Source of the DNA: Nanobdellati archaeon
GTDB lineage: Archaea; EX4484-52; GLR71
Assembly (NCBI GenBank): GCA_019429005.1
Contig: JAHYJR010000002.1
Coordinates: 40,752 to 104,751 of the forward strand
Length of the DNA: 64,000 nt
Direction of reading: 5' to 3'
The position numbers and the translations under genes were made by a program. Below, piece after piece: positions 1 through 9,246 of the stretch; positions within the stretch are counted from its first letter, which is position 1, and every line of letters starts with the position of its first letter. The notes under the pieces were generated by a model, which worked only from the letters and a program-made list of their open reading frames with translations, ran no database searches and was not told where the DNA came from.

Positions 1-2
1 TT

Positions 3-185
3 GTAAGAAAGAAAGACTGTGAAGTTAATAAACATAATTTTGAATATGATAGTAATACTAAAATGACCACATATAAGTTCATAAATTCAGATAAAAAATC
101 CACACCAATACAAATTTCAAGATATTTTCACACAAAAAATTCCATTTCTGATCATCTAAAAACTGCAGGTTTCAATATAGAATAA
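3..185 (+). pseudogene. C-terminal part of a probable SAM-dependent methyltransferase, cut by the window edge
   Basis: The frame is open from base 3 and ends with TAA. It reads ...STPIQISRYFHTKNSISDHLKTAGFNIE, which looks like the end of a class I methyltransferase, where a RYF..EEI...L..AGF pattern is common. After the TAA the same frame continues for 25 codons (IRKYKEQLFSDYLR...) before the next stop. The continuation would be a natural extension of such a protein, so the TAA may be a nonsense mutation. The family call is an inference from a short piece; the 5' part lies outside the window. Confidence 0.4.
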
Positions 186-304
186 ATTAGAAAATATAAA
201 GAACAATTATTTAGTGATTATTTGAGAACTATACCTTCTCAAAAAAAATCATCAATAATTTAATTGCTGGCTAAAAAATAATCCGATAAACAACAAAACA
301 AAAA

Positions 305-2734
305 TCACATATCAAATCCAAGTTTGATATCATAACCATTGCATTCTATATCACAATCATCTTTAAACTCAAGAGTTTCAGCTTTAACTGTATTTTGTAT
401 ATCTTCAGATACAGTATCAATCAAATCTTTTAGTTCATCACTACAAGAGATTCTTATCTTTTTTATAGGCTGATTCATAGACACATTTTGTATTGACTTG
501 TATTTTCTTACAGCCCCAATTATGGAACAAGCTATATCACCAGATTTTTCAGATGTTTTATCAATAAGATCTTTTTCAATTTCAGGCCAAGCAGTTATAT
601 GCACACTTTCAGATTTTTCGTTTTCTTTGAAAAATATCTGATAAATCTCTTCAGAAATATAGGGTGTAATTGGTGCAATCAATTTAACACACGCAAGAAG
701 AACTTTGTAAAGTGTATAATGTGCTGATTCTTTTGAACCTTTAGGATATTTATCAGGATTATATAATCTATCTTTTGCAATCTCAAGATAGTTATCACAT
801 AAATCTTGCCAGAAAAAGTTCTCAAACGCTCTTTTTGACTTTGAATATTGATATTCATCAAAAGCTTCAGTACACGTCTTAATTGTATCTGTCATCTTTG
901 AAAGTATCCATTTATCAATAGTATTGGTTACCTTAATTTTTTTAGGTTTATAATCTTCAAGATGTATAAATGCAAACTTAGACGCATTCCACATCTTTGT
1001 TACAAACTTGAGACCTGTTTTGATATCTTTCTCTTGATAAGACATATCATCTCCAAGCTTAGATTCAGATGCCCAGAAACGTAACGCATCAGCAGGATAC
1101 TTTTGAAGGACTGTAGATGGTTCAATTACATTTCCTTTTGATTTTGACATTTTTTTTCCGTGTGAATCTAGTGCAAATCCACTTATCATAGTATTTTTCC
1201 AAGGTATGTTATTTTCATGGAACATACTTTTTACAACAGTATTGAATAGCCATAATGTTATTATATCATGTGCTTGAGTTCGCAGGTCCATAGGGAATAA
1301 TTTTTTCATAGCATCTTTATCATCAATAAGACCTATTGCAATCTGTGGTGTAAGTGTTGAAGTTGCCCATGTGTTCATCACATCACGATCAGGTTCAAAA
1401 TCGGAGCTACCACATTTACATTTGTTTTTAGGTTTATCTGTTAAGGGATCAACAGGTAATTGACTTTCATCTGCTACGTTTATTTCTCCACATTTTTTAC
1501 AGTACCATACGGGGAAGGGTATACCAAAACTTCTTTGCATAGATATACACCAATCCCATTGAAGACCATTAATCCAATTATCATATCTTGTTCGCATATA
1601 TTCTGGATACCAATTTATCTTTTTTCCAGCATCAATAAATTCTTTTTTAAGATCAAGATATTTGATAAACCATTGGCTTGTCTTTAATATTTCAATTTCA
1701 GTATCACATCTTTCATGTACATTAACACTATGTGTTATCTTTTTAGAACTTTTGAGTATTCCCGCTTTCTCAAGGTCTTCAATTATAATTTTTCTAGCTT
1801 CTTTTATTTGCATACCTTCATATTTTCCAGCAATTTTAGTCATTTTTCCATCTTTAGTTATTGCAACCCTAAGTGGAAGTTTATGAGCCTTAAACCATTC
1901 AATATCAGTCTGGTCACCAAAAGTACAGCACATAACAAGACCTGTACCTTTTTCAGGATCAACACGTTCATCAAGTAAAACAGTCACATCATGTCCAAAT
2001 ATAGGTACTTTAGCTGTGGTGCCTTCAAGTTTTTTATATCGTTTATCATCAGGATGTGCAAAAAGTGCAACGCAAGCAGGAAGTAATTCAGGTCGTGTTG
2101 TGCTTATTATAGCATCTTTACCATCTTTAAGGGTAAATGCAAGATCATTAAAACTACTATCAAGTTCCTTATCTTGAAGCTCAATCTGTGCAATTGCAGT
2201 CTGACATGTAGGACACCATATATAAGGTGCTTCCATTCGATATTCTCGTCCCATTTTATAAAGATCAATAAAAGATTTCTGTGATATTTTTTGCGAATGT
2301 AAATCTATTGTAGAATAAGAAAGTGACCAATCTGCAGATATACCTATATTTTTCCAACCTTGTATAAAAGCATCACGAAGTTCATTGATTGTTGAATGAC
2401 AAAGTTTTACAAAATCACCTCTTTCCATTTTAGAGGATTTTACATTTTTCATTTTTTCAACAAGTTTTGCTGTAGGAAGTCCATTATCATCTGTTCCAAA
2501 AGGGAAAAATACACTAAAACCTCTCATTCTTTTGTATCTTGCGATAAAATCCATTTGTGAAAAAGAGAATGCATGACCCATATGCATATTTCCAGACATT
2601 GTAGGTGGTGGAGAATCAATTGAATATATCTTTTTTGAATTTATATCAAATTTATATATCTCTTTTTTATTCCATTTATCATTGATTCTATTTTCAGCAT
2701 CTTGCCATTCATATTTATTAGGAATTTCTCGCAT
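305..2734 (-). CDS. valS: Valyl-tRNA synthetase
   Basis: Charges tRNA-Val with valine in the cytosol. This is a class I synthetase of about 809 residues, the normal archaeal size. The HIGH-like motif reads PPPTMSGNMHMGH near residue 40, an editing (CP1) domain follows, and KKMSKSKGN lies near residue 525. Zinc-ribbon cysteines are seen in CPTC (about 170) and CKKCG...CKCG (about 415-445). The start is placed at the ATG of MREIPNKYEW, because the GTG called by the ORF track three codons earlier is part of the Shine-Dalgarno GTGAT, which sits 4 nt before this ATG. A TATA-like sequence lies upstream. It is transcribed divergently from the gene at 2850. Confidence 0.96.
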   Translation of the reverse strand: MREIPNKYEWQDAENRINDKWNKKEIYKFDINSKKIYSIDSPPPTMSGNMHMGHAFSFSQMDFIARYKRMRGFSVFFPFGTDDNGLPTAKLVEKMKNVKSSKMERGDFVKLCHSTINELRDAFIQGWKNIGISADWSLSYSTIDLHSQKISQKSFIDLYKMGREYRMEAPYIWCPTCQTAIAQIELQDKELDSSFNDLAFTLKDGKDAIISTTRPELLPACVALFAHPDDKRYKKLEGTTAKVPIFGHDVTVLLDERVDPEKGTGLVMCCTFGDQTDIEWFKAHKLPLRVAITKDGKMTKIAGKYEGMQIKEARKIIIEDLEKAGILKSSKKITHSVNVHERCDTEIEILKTSQWFIKYLDLKKEFIDAGKKINWYPEYMRTRYDNWINGLQWDWCISMQRSFGIPFPVWYCKKCGEINVADESQLPVDPLTDKPKNKCKCGSSDFEPDRDVMNTWATSTLTPQIAIGLIDDKDAMKKLFPMDLRTQAHDIITLWLFNTVVKSMFHENNIPWKNTMISGFALDSHGKKMSKSKGNVIEPSTVLQKYPADALRFWASESKLGDDMSYQEKDIKTGLKFVTKMWNASKFAFIHLEDYKPKKIKVTNTIDKWILSKMTDTIKTCTEAFDEYQYSKSKRAFENFFWQDLCDNYLEIAKDRLYNPDKYPKGSKESAHYTLYKVLLACVKLIAPITPYISEEIYQIFFKENEKSESVHITAWPEIEKDLIDKTSEKSGDIACSIIGAVRKYKSIQNVSMNQPIKKIRISCSDELKDLIDTVSEDIQNTVKAETLEFKDDCDIECNGYDIKLGFDM

Positions 2735-2849
2735 AAATATCACGTTTTATAATTTTTAGATATTTAATCATATAAATCTACTTATTTTTTTGTGTTTTAT
2801 AGAAAGATATTTAAACGCTTGGTTTAAATAACTATTATGTAGTGATATC

Positions 2850-3869
2850 ATGACATATTTATATCCTAGTTATGGAGAATCCCTTGATTTTCCAACAGAT
2901 TTTGATGATAGATTAGATATTGTCTTATCAATTATAAATACAGAATCAAAATCTGCAATTCATGGATTTTGTTTAGATAATATTCCCAAAACAAAAGCTG
3001 AAATAAGAAATATTGCAAAAGATTATATGACAAACACTTCATCACTTCCAGACCCATCAACATTTGGAGAATATTGTAATTTTTTCTTTGAAAAAGGATC
3101 AGTTTCTAAAAGTAATATTTATTCAAAACCTAAAAAACAACCTAAGAATAAATTTAAATTATCTGAAGAAGGTTATAAATATATCAAACCATTATCACAA
3201 TTTTCACTTAAATATGCCGTTGATAATAATCTTAGTATGCAAGATATTTTTGGACAGACAAGTTCTAAAGGCTCTGGAAGCAGTCCATTTTATACTGGAA
3301 TAATATTGCTTGAACTTAATCAAAAGGATAATATAAGTATTCATGACATAAAAAATAATGTTAAAGTATATACAATTAATATAAGTAAACATCTTAAACG
3401 TCTTGAAAATTGTGGTTTTGTTGACTATGAATCTGTTTTTTCAGAAACATCAAATTGGTCTGAACAAGATATTAAAGCAAAATATATACCTTGCGAAATA
3501 CAATCAAATGTAATATTAACAGATAAAGGTCGCCAATTTATTGAAGAGTATCTTAAACCAGTATATCAATTCATAAGTGATTCGGATTACGATATTGTTA
3601 ATGATACAATTAAGGACATAGACCCTTATGCATATATTTCAAAAGGTTTCGAATTATATAAAAAGGCATCACCAAGATCTAAAGCTGAATCTTGTGAAAC
3701 AATCCAAAATAAAATTCTTGAAATTTTAAAAAATGGCGAAGTTAGAAAAAAGGATATCGATTCAATTCTAGAAAAAAAAGACACATCAAAATATCTTAAA
3801 CCCTTATTTGAGAATGGTATTCTCAACAAACGAAAATCAGGACTTGCTGTATTTTATTCTATTTTATAA
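2850..3869 (+). CDS. Winged-helix domain protein of unknown function
   Basis: 339 residues. The middle (about 145-240) looks like a winged helix with a MarR/ArsR-like layout: IHDIKNNVKVYTINISKHLKRLENCGFVDYE, then a wing, then LTDKGRQFIEEYL. The C-terminus (about 285-339) is a second small helix-turn-helix-like unit ending KYLKPLFENGILNKRKSG. This suggests a DNA-binding regulator, but I recognise no named family. The start is preceded by GTGAT 3 nt upstream and by a TATA box (TTTAAATA) about 25 nt upstream. It is divergent from valS. Confidence 0.75.
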   Translation: MTYLYPSYGESLDFPTDFDDRLDIVLSIINTESKSAIHGFCLDNIPKTKAEIRNIAKDYMTNTSSLPDPSTFGEYCNFFFEKGSVSKSNIYSKPKKQPKNKFKLSEEGYKYIKPLSQFSLKYAVDNNLSMQDIFGQTSSKGSGSSPFYTGIILLELNQKDNISIHDIKNNVKVYTINISKHLKRLENCGFVDYESVFSETSNWSEQDIKAKYIPCEIQSNVILTDKGRQFIEEYLKPVYQFISDSDYDIVNDTIKDIDPYAYISKGFELYKKASPRSKAESCETIQNKILEILKNGEVRKKDIDSILEKKDTSKYLKPLFENGILNKRKSGLAVFYSIL

Positions 3870-3907
3870 AATTAAAATACAATTTTAAAATAAAAATAAC
3901 AAAAAAT

Positions 3908-5050
3908 CTAAAACAAAATAAATGCTAAAGACACGATACCTGCGACAGAAAAACCAAAAAATATCTTTAGTATTGCATCTGATACAAGAAGGGTACATGC
4001 TAAAAATATAACTTTCCCTAGATTCATTGAAAATTCTTTAAATACTATAAATTCATCAGGATTTTTCTTATTTGCTTCATCAAAACTTACAGCAACAAAA
4101 GGAAGATCAATTAATACAATAATCAGACCACCTAAAAAGCTTAATATAAAATAATCAATTGTACCTTTTGAGAAAATTCTGACAAACCATAATATACCGA
4201 AAAGTAAACCGCCATAACGTATAAGTTTAAATTTATCCATGTTATCCGATTTTTTACCAATATAAAATGTAAATGCAATTATTCCAAGACTTGTTATAGT
4301 ATGAGATAACCCCATTCCAATTGTGCTTCCTTGAAGTCCCCAATATATGAAAATTGGCCAAAATAAATAACTAACTAGCGATTTGATACCATGAAACATA
4401 AAATATATTAAATATTTAAAATTATTTTTAAATTTCAACATTTTTTTAAATGAAAAATTAACATGAGTTTTTGTATCTTTTGTGAAAAATAAAGGTATAA
4501 TTGATATACAAACAAATACTGTTGTTGTTATAAAAAGTATATTAAAACCAAAAACAAGTGCGATTAGACCTCCAATTGTAGGACCTGCAAGCGATGCAAT
4601 TTGTGGTATGGAAAACAGTTTACTTGTTTGTGTTCCTCTATGTAATTTATTACTATGTTTAGCAAATATTGAATTTATTGAATTCCAATATAATGATGCA
4701 CTACCTCCACCAATTAATGCAAGTAAATATATTGATATTGAATATGTTTCTATAAAATTTAAACCAAGTAAAAATGTAATAAGGAATGGCACTCTTAACA
4801 TAATTATATGTTTAAAACCAATCTTGTTTGCAAGTGTTGCAGCAAATGGTGATACAAAACCAAGAGTACCTTCAAAAACAATAAAGAACATAATAACTTC
4901 ATTAAAAGAATAACCTAGTTTAAGAAGATATATCGGTATAAATACAGATACGAGAGATAATGCAAAGCTTTGTATTGATAAGTTCATGTATACCTCCGAA
5001 AGCTCATTCTTAAGTATATGAATCTTATGAAAATGATAATGTCTATGCAT
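3908..5050 (-). CDS. Major facilitator superfamily transporter
   Basis: 380 residues, almost wholly hydrophobic, with about 11-12 predicted membrane segments. The N-terminus (ELSEVYMNLSIQSFALSLVSVFIPIYLLKLGYSFNEV) and the inter-helix loops with KIGFKH and GKKSDNMDKFK fit MFS carriers. It probably moves a small solute across the cytoplasmic membrane; the substrate cannot be read from the sequence. The C-terminus ends abruptly after the last hydrophobic stretch (SLAFILF), so it may be slightly short. It converges on the winged-helix gene before it. Confidence 0.8.
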   Translation of the reverse strand: MHRHYHFHKIHILKNELSEVYMNLSIQSFALSLVSVFIPIYLLKLGYSFNEVIMFFIVFEGTLGFVSPFAATLANKIGFKHIIMLRVPFLITFLLGLNFIETYSISIYLLALIGGGSASLYWNSINSIFAKHSNKLHRGTQTSKLFSIPQIASLAGPTIGGLIALVFGFNILFITTTVFVCISIIPLFFTKDTKTHVNFSFKKMLKFKNNFKYLIYFMFHGIKSLVSYLFWPIFIYWGLQGSTIGMGLSHTITSLGIIAFTFYIGKKSDNMDKFKLIRYGGLLFGILWFVRIFSKGTIDYFILSFLGGLIIVLIDLPFVAVSFDEANKKNPDEFIVFKEFSMNLGKVIFLACTLLVSDAILKIFFGFSVAGIVSLAFILF

Positions 5051-5143
5051 ATTATCAGTATATTTAATCTAGTTTATATATTTTCGTGATGTTCCCTATT
5101 TAAAACGATAATTTTATAACCCTTAAAATATATTAAATATTAT

Positions 5144-5671
5144 ATAAAACAAAGAGCGTTAATACTAGTAGATTTTGAAAATGAATGGATTAATAAAAAT
5201 TCAGATTATTTTGTTGGAGATATTTCAAAAGTTATTGAAAAGACAAATAAGCTTATTGATTTTTGTAGAAAAAACAATTATAAAATAATATTCATTGCAC
5301 ATATTGAAAAAGATTCAAATAATGTATTTGCAGAAAATTCTGAAAACATAAAAATTATTAACGAAATCAAAAGACACGATACCGATGTATTAATTAAAAA
5401 ATATAAAATTATTCCATTTTTTAAGACGTCTCTTGAAGAAGAACTTCAAAGTATTAATGAAATTATTGTTTGTGGGATCTTAACAAATTTATGTGTTAGA
5501 AGTCTTATTCAAGATGCATATGATAGAGATTTTGAAATAAAAGTAATTAAAGATTGTTGTGTCGCTTTTGATGACAAAACACAAGAATTTACATTTAAAG
5601 ATTTAAAGGATACAAGAGAAGAAATCGAATTCATAGATTTGAATGATTATATTGAATTCAATTTAAATTAG
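5144..5671 (+). CDS. Isochorismatase-like cysteine hydrolase without a canonical start codon
   Basis: Missed by the ORF track because no ATG, GTG or TTG is available. The frame reads KQRALILVDFENEW... and ...EIIVCGILTNLCVRSLIQDAYDRDFEIKVIKDCC, a full-length isochorismatase/nicotinamidase fold of about 175 residues. The catalytic Asp (LVDFE), a candidate Lys (KKYKIIPFF) and the nucleophilic Cys (GILTNLCV) are all present. The conserved N-terminus starts at an ATA codon (5144), preceded by a TAA at 5117. Either ATG mutated to ATA and the gene is dying, or ATA (or ATT at 5132) is used. No other disruption is seen. Substrate unknown. Confidence 0.65.
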   Translation: MKQRALILVDFENEWINKNSDYFVGDISKVIEKTNKLIDFCRKNNYKIIFIAHIEKDSNNVFAENSENIKIINEIKRHDTDVLIKKYKIIPFFKTSLEEELQSINEIIVCGILTNLCVRSLIQDAYDRDFEIKVIKDCCVAFDDKTQEFTFKDLKDTREEIEFIDLNDYIEFNLN

Positions 5672-5764
5672 TTATTTTAACAATGTATTATCAGTCAAAT
5701 AATATGATTTTTTTAAAATAATTAAAATAGAAAACTATTTATTACACCTAGGTCAATTTAGATT

Positions 5765-6094
5765 ATGCACCGTCTGAATATATATCCAAAAGAGCTTAAT
5801 AAAAAGTCGAAGATTATAATTACATCTTTAATTATATTTTGTATATTATTAATTATAGTCTCTTTATATACATCAGGTAACATAAAAACGTTATTTTGTG
5901 AAAACGAAAAAGTACTTATAATAAATAGTAATGGCGGAACATTCGGCACACTTCTTGGAGAAGACAAAAATCATGTATTTCCAAATGGTGCTGTCGGCGG
6001 TTATAATATAATTTCACAGACTGGAGAAAACACATGGGTCATTTCAAGTACAGTAGATGGTTTTGCTCGTAAAGAAACAAGATGTATAAACTGA
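5765..6094 (+). CDS. Small membrane-anchored protein of unknown function
   Basis: 109 residues. A short basic cytoplasmic tail is followed by one membrane segment (about 19-40, IIITSLIIFCILLIIVSLYTSG) and a 65-residue C-terminal domain, likely outside the cell, with the Gly-rich pattern NSNGGTFGTLLGEDKNHVFPNGAVGG. I do not recognise the family. The ORF on the other strand at 5758-5967 is a shadow. T-rich sequence follows the stop. Confidence 0.55.
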   Translation: MHRLNIYPKELNKKSKIIITSLIIFCILLIIVSLYTSGNIKTLFCENEKVLIINSNGGTFGTLLGEDKNHVFPNGAVGGYNIISQTGENTWVISSTVDGFARKETRCIN

Positions 6095-6216
6095 TAAGAT
6101 GTATAAACTGATTTGAGTATATATATTTTTGTTTTTAGTATTTCTCATTTTCTAATATATTTTTTCTAATATATTATAAATCTTATTTTTTTATAAATCA
6201 ATCTTTTTTTAAAATT

Positions 6217-6402
6217 TTATTTCATTTTTCGTGACACATAAAATATAATCACAGTTATAACAAAATAAATCAGCATATAATACAATATAGTACTTGTGCA
6301 TAACTGATCTTGTAGCTTTAAAAGGGTTAATATATAAGTTAAAGAAACTGCAAAAAGTATATATCCTATAACCTGTTTTTGTTTAATTTTTTTTATTATC
6401 AT
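6217..6402 (-). CDS. Small two-helix membrane protein
   Basis: 61 residues, with two hydrophobic segments (about 10-28 and 40-57) flanked by a Lys-rich start and a SRKMK end. TGAT sits 5 nt before the ATG, like other starts here. It lies just downstream of the gene at 6416 on the same strand with a 13-nt gap and may be co-transcribed. No family recognised. Confidence 0.5.
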   Translation of the reverse strand: MIIKKIKQKQVIGYILFAVSLTYILTLLKLQDQLCTSTILYYMLIYFVITVIIFYVSRKMK

Positions 6403-6415
6403 AAATAATCAGTTT

Positions 6416-6679
6416 CTAACAATATTTTCCTTTAATCTCTTCAAGCTTAACATACCATTCATTAACATCAAGTCGTTTCACATCAGGACCATGCAATAAT
6501 TCACCAGTTATAAGTTTGTTAAGAAGATATGGTGTTGCACATTTATCACAATCCGTATGACCTGCAAATTCACAGTAACTTTGTTGTTTCCATAGATTTA
6601 TGCAAAATTCAAGTTCAGAAACAAGTGTAGCTTTTGAAATATTTTCTTTATCATTTGAAACAGAGTCATAATTTTCCAT
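6416..6679 (-). CDS. Small cysteine-rich protein of unknown function
   Basis: 87 residues from the ATG of MENYDSV; the ORF-track GTG lies in the GTGAT Shine-Dalgarno 4 nt upstream. Residues about 28-50 carry four cysteines (CINLWKQQSYCEFAGHTDCDKC) plus a C-terminal Cys, which could bind a metal. No named family recognised. Confidence 0.6.
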   Translation of the reverse strand: MENYDSVSNDKENISKATLVSELEFCINLWKQQSYCEFAGHTDCDKCATPYLLNKLITGELLHGPDVKRLDVNEWYVKLEEIKGKYC

Positions 6680-6729
6680 AATAATCACAGAATATCATTA
6701 ATCTTAAATATTAATAACCTTATTGATTT

Positions 6730-7407
6730 TTAAAAAAAACATCGCATAAATTCTTTTTCCCAATCATCAAGATCATCATCTCCAATTTCATTTGAGACTT
6801 CTCGCTTTGCACGCGTTGTTTCTTTGTATTCTTTACGCCAATGATATGCAAAAAGACCACCTACAAAAAATCCGGTAAGATGTGCTACATGTCCAATATT
6901 GCTTGGCGTGAAAAGCCCAACAACATCAAAAACAATCCATAACCCCGCAAAAAAAGCCATAGGCAATGGAACACCACCCCAATATATCATCATCTTAGGC
7001 CTTAAAACACCAAGAATACCGATAACACCCATAATTGCACCAGATGCTCCAAGCGACATAGAATTAGGATAAGCGTAAATACTTGCTATAGCGGAAGTTA
7101 TACCTGCTATAAAATAAAGATGTAAAAATTTTCGTGAATCTATAACACGTTCAAGTATAAAACCAAACCATGCAAGTGCAAACATGTTATATACAAGATG
7201 TTCAATATCTGCATGCAAAAACATTGATGTGATAAGAGTCCATGGTGCAGATAATACATTTTCGGGATTTAAAGCAAATATTGGTACTATCCAAGGCGCA
7301 ACAGTTTCAATAAAAAAAATAATAAAATTAATAGCAACTAAAATCAATGAATAATAACCATGATATTCTTGTGTTTTCTTTTTAGTTGACATAGAAATAT
7401 ATTGCAT
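6730..7407 (-). CDS. Rhomboid-family intramembrane serine protease
   Basis: About 220 residues with six membrane segments. Rhomboid hallmarks are visible: HADIEHLVYNMFALAWFG (conserved His and Asn), the catalytic serine in GASGAIMG, and the catalytic His in the last helix (NIGHVAHLTGFFVGGLFAY). It should cleave transmembrane substrates in the cytoplasmic membrane. The C-terminal tail is charged and cytosolic (DDDLDDWEKEF). The start may be the second Met (MSTKKK). A gap of 27 nt separates it from the upstream HAD-like gene on the same strand. Confidence 0.9.
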   Translation of the reverse strand: MQYISMSTKKKTQEYHGYYSLILVAINFIIFFIETVAPWIVPIFALNPENVLSAPWTLITSMFLHADIEHLVYNMFALAWFGFILERVIDSRKFLHLYFIAGITSAIASIYAYPNSMSLGASGAIMGVIGILGVLRPKMMIYWGGVPLPMAFFAGLWIVFDVVGLFTPSNIGHVAHLTGFFVGGLFAYHWRKEYKETTRAKREVSNEIGDDDLDDWEKEFMRCFF

Positions 7408-7434
7408 CTATTATTTTTATGTTTGTTTGTGTTT

Positions 7435-8217
7435 TTAAAGACCTTTCATTATCTCGCGAATATCTGTTATTATAGTTGATGGTTTCTCATCACCAACAGC
7501 ATTTTCTATTTTTTCCATATTTGCATTATCATGAACAAGAACGCCCGTAAATAACCCACTTATATTTCCAAGTTTTATATCTGTACTTATATTGCTTCCA
7601 ATAAGTATTGTATCTTCAGGAAATAAAAAAATATCATTTAATATACGCTCTTTCATATACCCTGAAGGTGAACCGAGTAATTGAATATTCTTACCAGTAA
7701 AGGTTTTAACGGCTGTAGAAAATGGTAATGCACCCGGATAAATCTCATCACCGACAGACCATCTACTATCAAGACCTGTTGTATAAAGTTTTGCTCCAGC
7801 GTCAACAAGATCGTATATTTTTTTAAGTTTCCAATAAGTAAAATTTCTATCAGTCCCAATAAGAACATGTTTTGCATCATCTTTTATTGAAATACCATAT
7901 TTGTTAAGTTCTTTTATTAAACCAGATTCACCGACAACATAAACTTCATCAATATTATTTTCTTCAAAATATTTTGCACATACATACCCTGTACTGATAA
8001 TTTCTTTTTCACCTGTTTTTATGCCTAATTTTGTTAATCTCTGTGCAATCTGTTCACGAGTACTTATAGAATTACTAGTAATATAATATATTTTTTTGCC
8101 ACGATTTTTTAATGTAGAAATAACCCTATTTACATGAGGGTAAAGCTCATTCCATTTCCATATAGTGTCATCTAAACTAAATATAAATGTTTTTATATTT
8201 GAATAATTAGTAATCAT
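7435..8217 (-). CDS. HAD-IIA (NagD/p-nitrophenylphosphatase-like) protein, probably catalytically dead
   Basis: 260 residues with the HAD type IIA layout: core, cap and core. Active members have DxDGx at motif I, a Lys in GKPS at motif III and an Asp in GDxxxTDI at motif IV. Here these read SLDDT, GSPS and GSNISTDI, so the nucleophile Asp, the motif III Lys and one metal-binding Asp are all changed to Ser. The fold looks intact, with no gaps or stops. It may be a binding or regulatory pseudoenzyme rather than a phosphatase. Confidence 0.8.
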   Translation of the reverse strand: MITNYSNIKTFIFSLDDTIWKWNELYPHVNRVISTLKNRGKKIYYITSNSISTREQIAQRLTKLGIKTGEKEIISTGYVCAKYFEENNIDEVYVVGESGLIKELNKYGISIKDDAKHVLIGTDRNFTYWKLKKIYDLVDAGAKLYTTGLDSRWSVGDEIYPGALPFSTAVKTFTGKNIQLLGSPSGYMKERILNDIFLFPEDTILIGSNISTDIKLGNISGLFTGVLVHDNANMEKIENAVGDEKPSTIITDIREIMKGL

Positions 8218-8348
8218 GATTATCTTTTTGTTTAAGAAATAATTTAAAAGTATTGTTACTGTTTAAAAACATTATATTAAATTCAATTTGATTTAAAAAA
8301 AAATATACACAAAAATTAATTTTTATAGTTTTTTAAAATAAGTCTGAA

Positions 8349-9092
8349 TTAAGGCCCTAAAACAGTTTTTATTTTATCTAAAAAAGCAACGTTAATCTTA
8401 AGTTTATGATTCACAGCATCATCATAAGTTGTTTGGATAATATCAAGAAGTTCATCTCGTGCTTCATTTAATACAAATTTATTATCCTGAATTAAATCTG
8501 CAGATTTCAGTGCTTTTATATATAAACCATTATTATAATAAAATAAAATTTCAGTAACAAAATTATTATCTCTCAGTATCTCATGGTCTCTAAGAATCTG
8601 TGTTCGATAAAAACCATATTTCAAATGTGTTAAAGCTGTTTCCAAATCAAGATTTTTTGATTCTTTATAATACCTATAATAATCTCTAGTTAATTTTGTT
8701 AAATGTTTTATTCGATCATTAAAAAAAGGTGCAATTTCTTTCTTTTTCCTGAATAATTTTTTTTTAGACACATATTTATAATTTAAACCTGGAAATATGA
8801 ATCTAATTACGTTTATAATACTATTTGTTCCAATTTCACAATTTATATAAGGCGCATAATCTGAATTCATGAAATAAACATCATCATTAACTTTTGAAAT
8901 GATTTCAGTATTGACCAACTTATTTAATATAGCTATATTTTTTTCTTCAACAATAAAATTGAATTCACAAAAATCTTTGAACATGTCATACATTTGAATT
9001 ACATTAAAACTTTTACCTGGTTTAATATCAGTCAAATTCATGACATAGATTGCTACATCTTTCTTAATTTCATAGTCGTTATCCAAAATCAC
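8349..9092 (-). CDS. Protein of unknown function
   Basis: 247 residues, soluble, rich in Lys, Asn, Asp and Tyr. The first 75 residues could be a winged helix (KSFNVIQMYDMFKDFCEFNFIVEEKNIAILNKLVNTEIISKVNDDVYFM). The rest is mostly helical and charged. No catalytic motif or family recognised. The 131 nt between it and the HAD gene hold nothing I can identify. Confidence 0.6.
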   Translation of the reverse strand: MILDNDYEIKKDVAIYVMNLTDIKPGKSFNVIQMYDMFKDFCEFNFIVEEKNIAILNKLVNTEIISKVNDDVYFMNSDYAPYINCEIGTNSIINVIRFIFPGLNYKYVSKKKLFRKKKEIAPFFNDRIKHLTKLTRDYYRYYKESKNLDLETALTHLKYGFYRTQILRDHEILRDNNFVTEILFYYNNGLYIKALKSADLIQDNKFVLNEARDELLDIIQTTYDDAVNHKLKINVAFLDKIKTVLGP

Positions 9093-9246
9093 ACCATTTT
9101 AGTTTATTTAACATTATAATTTAGATTTCAATGTTTTTATTTGTTTTAATTGTGATAAAATGTCAAAATAGCTATATAATATGATATTTATAGTTTTATT
9201 AACAAAAATAATAACACAATATATAATCAGATTAAATGTGGCATTT

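Noticed and set aside
4482-4913. 143-codon ORF inside the MFS gene
   Set aside because: It is antisense to a clear membrane transporter and has shadow composition.
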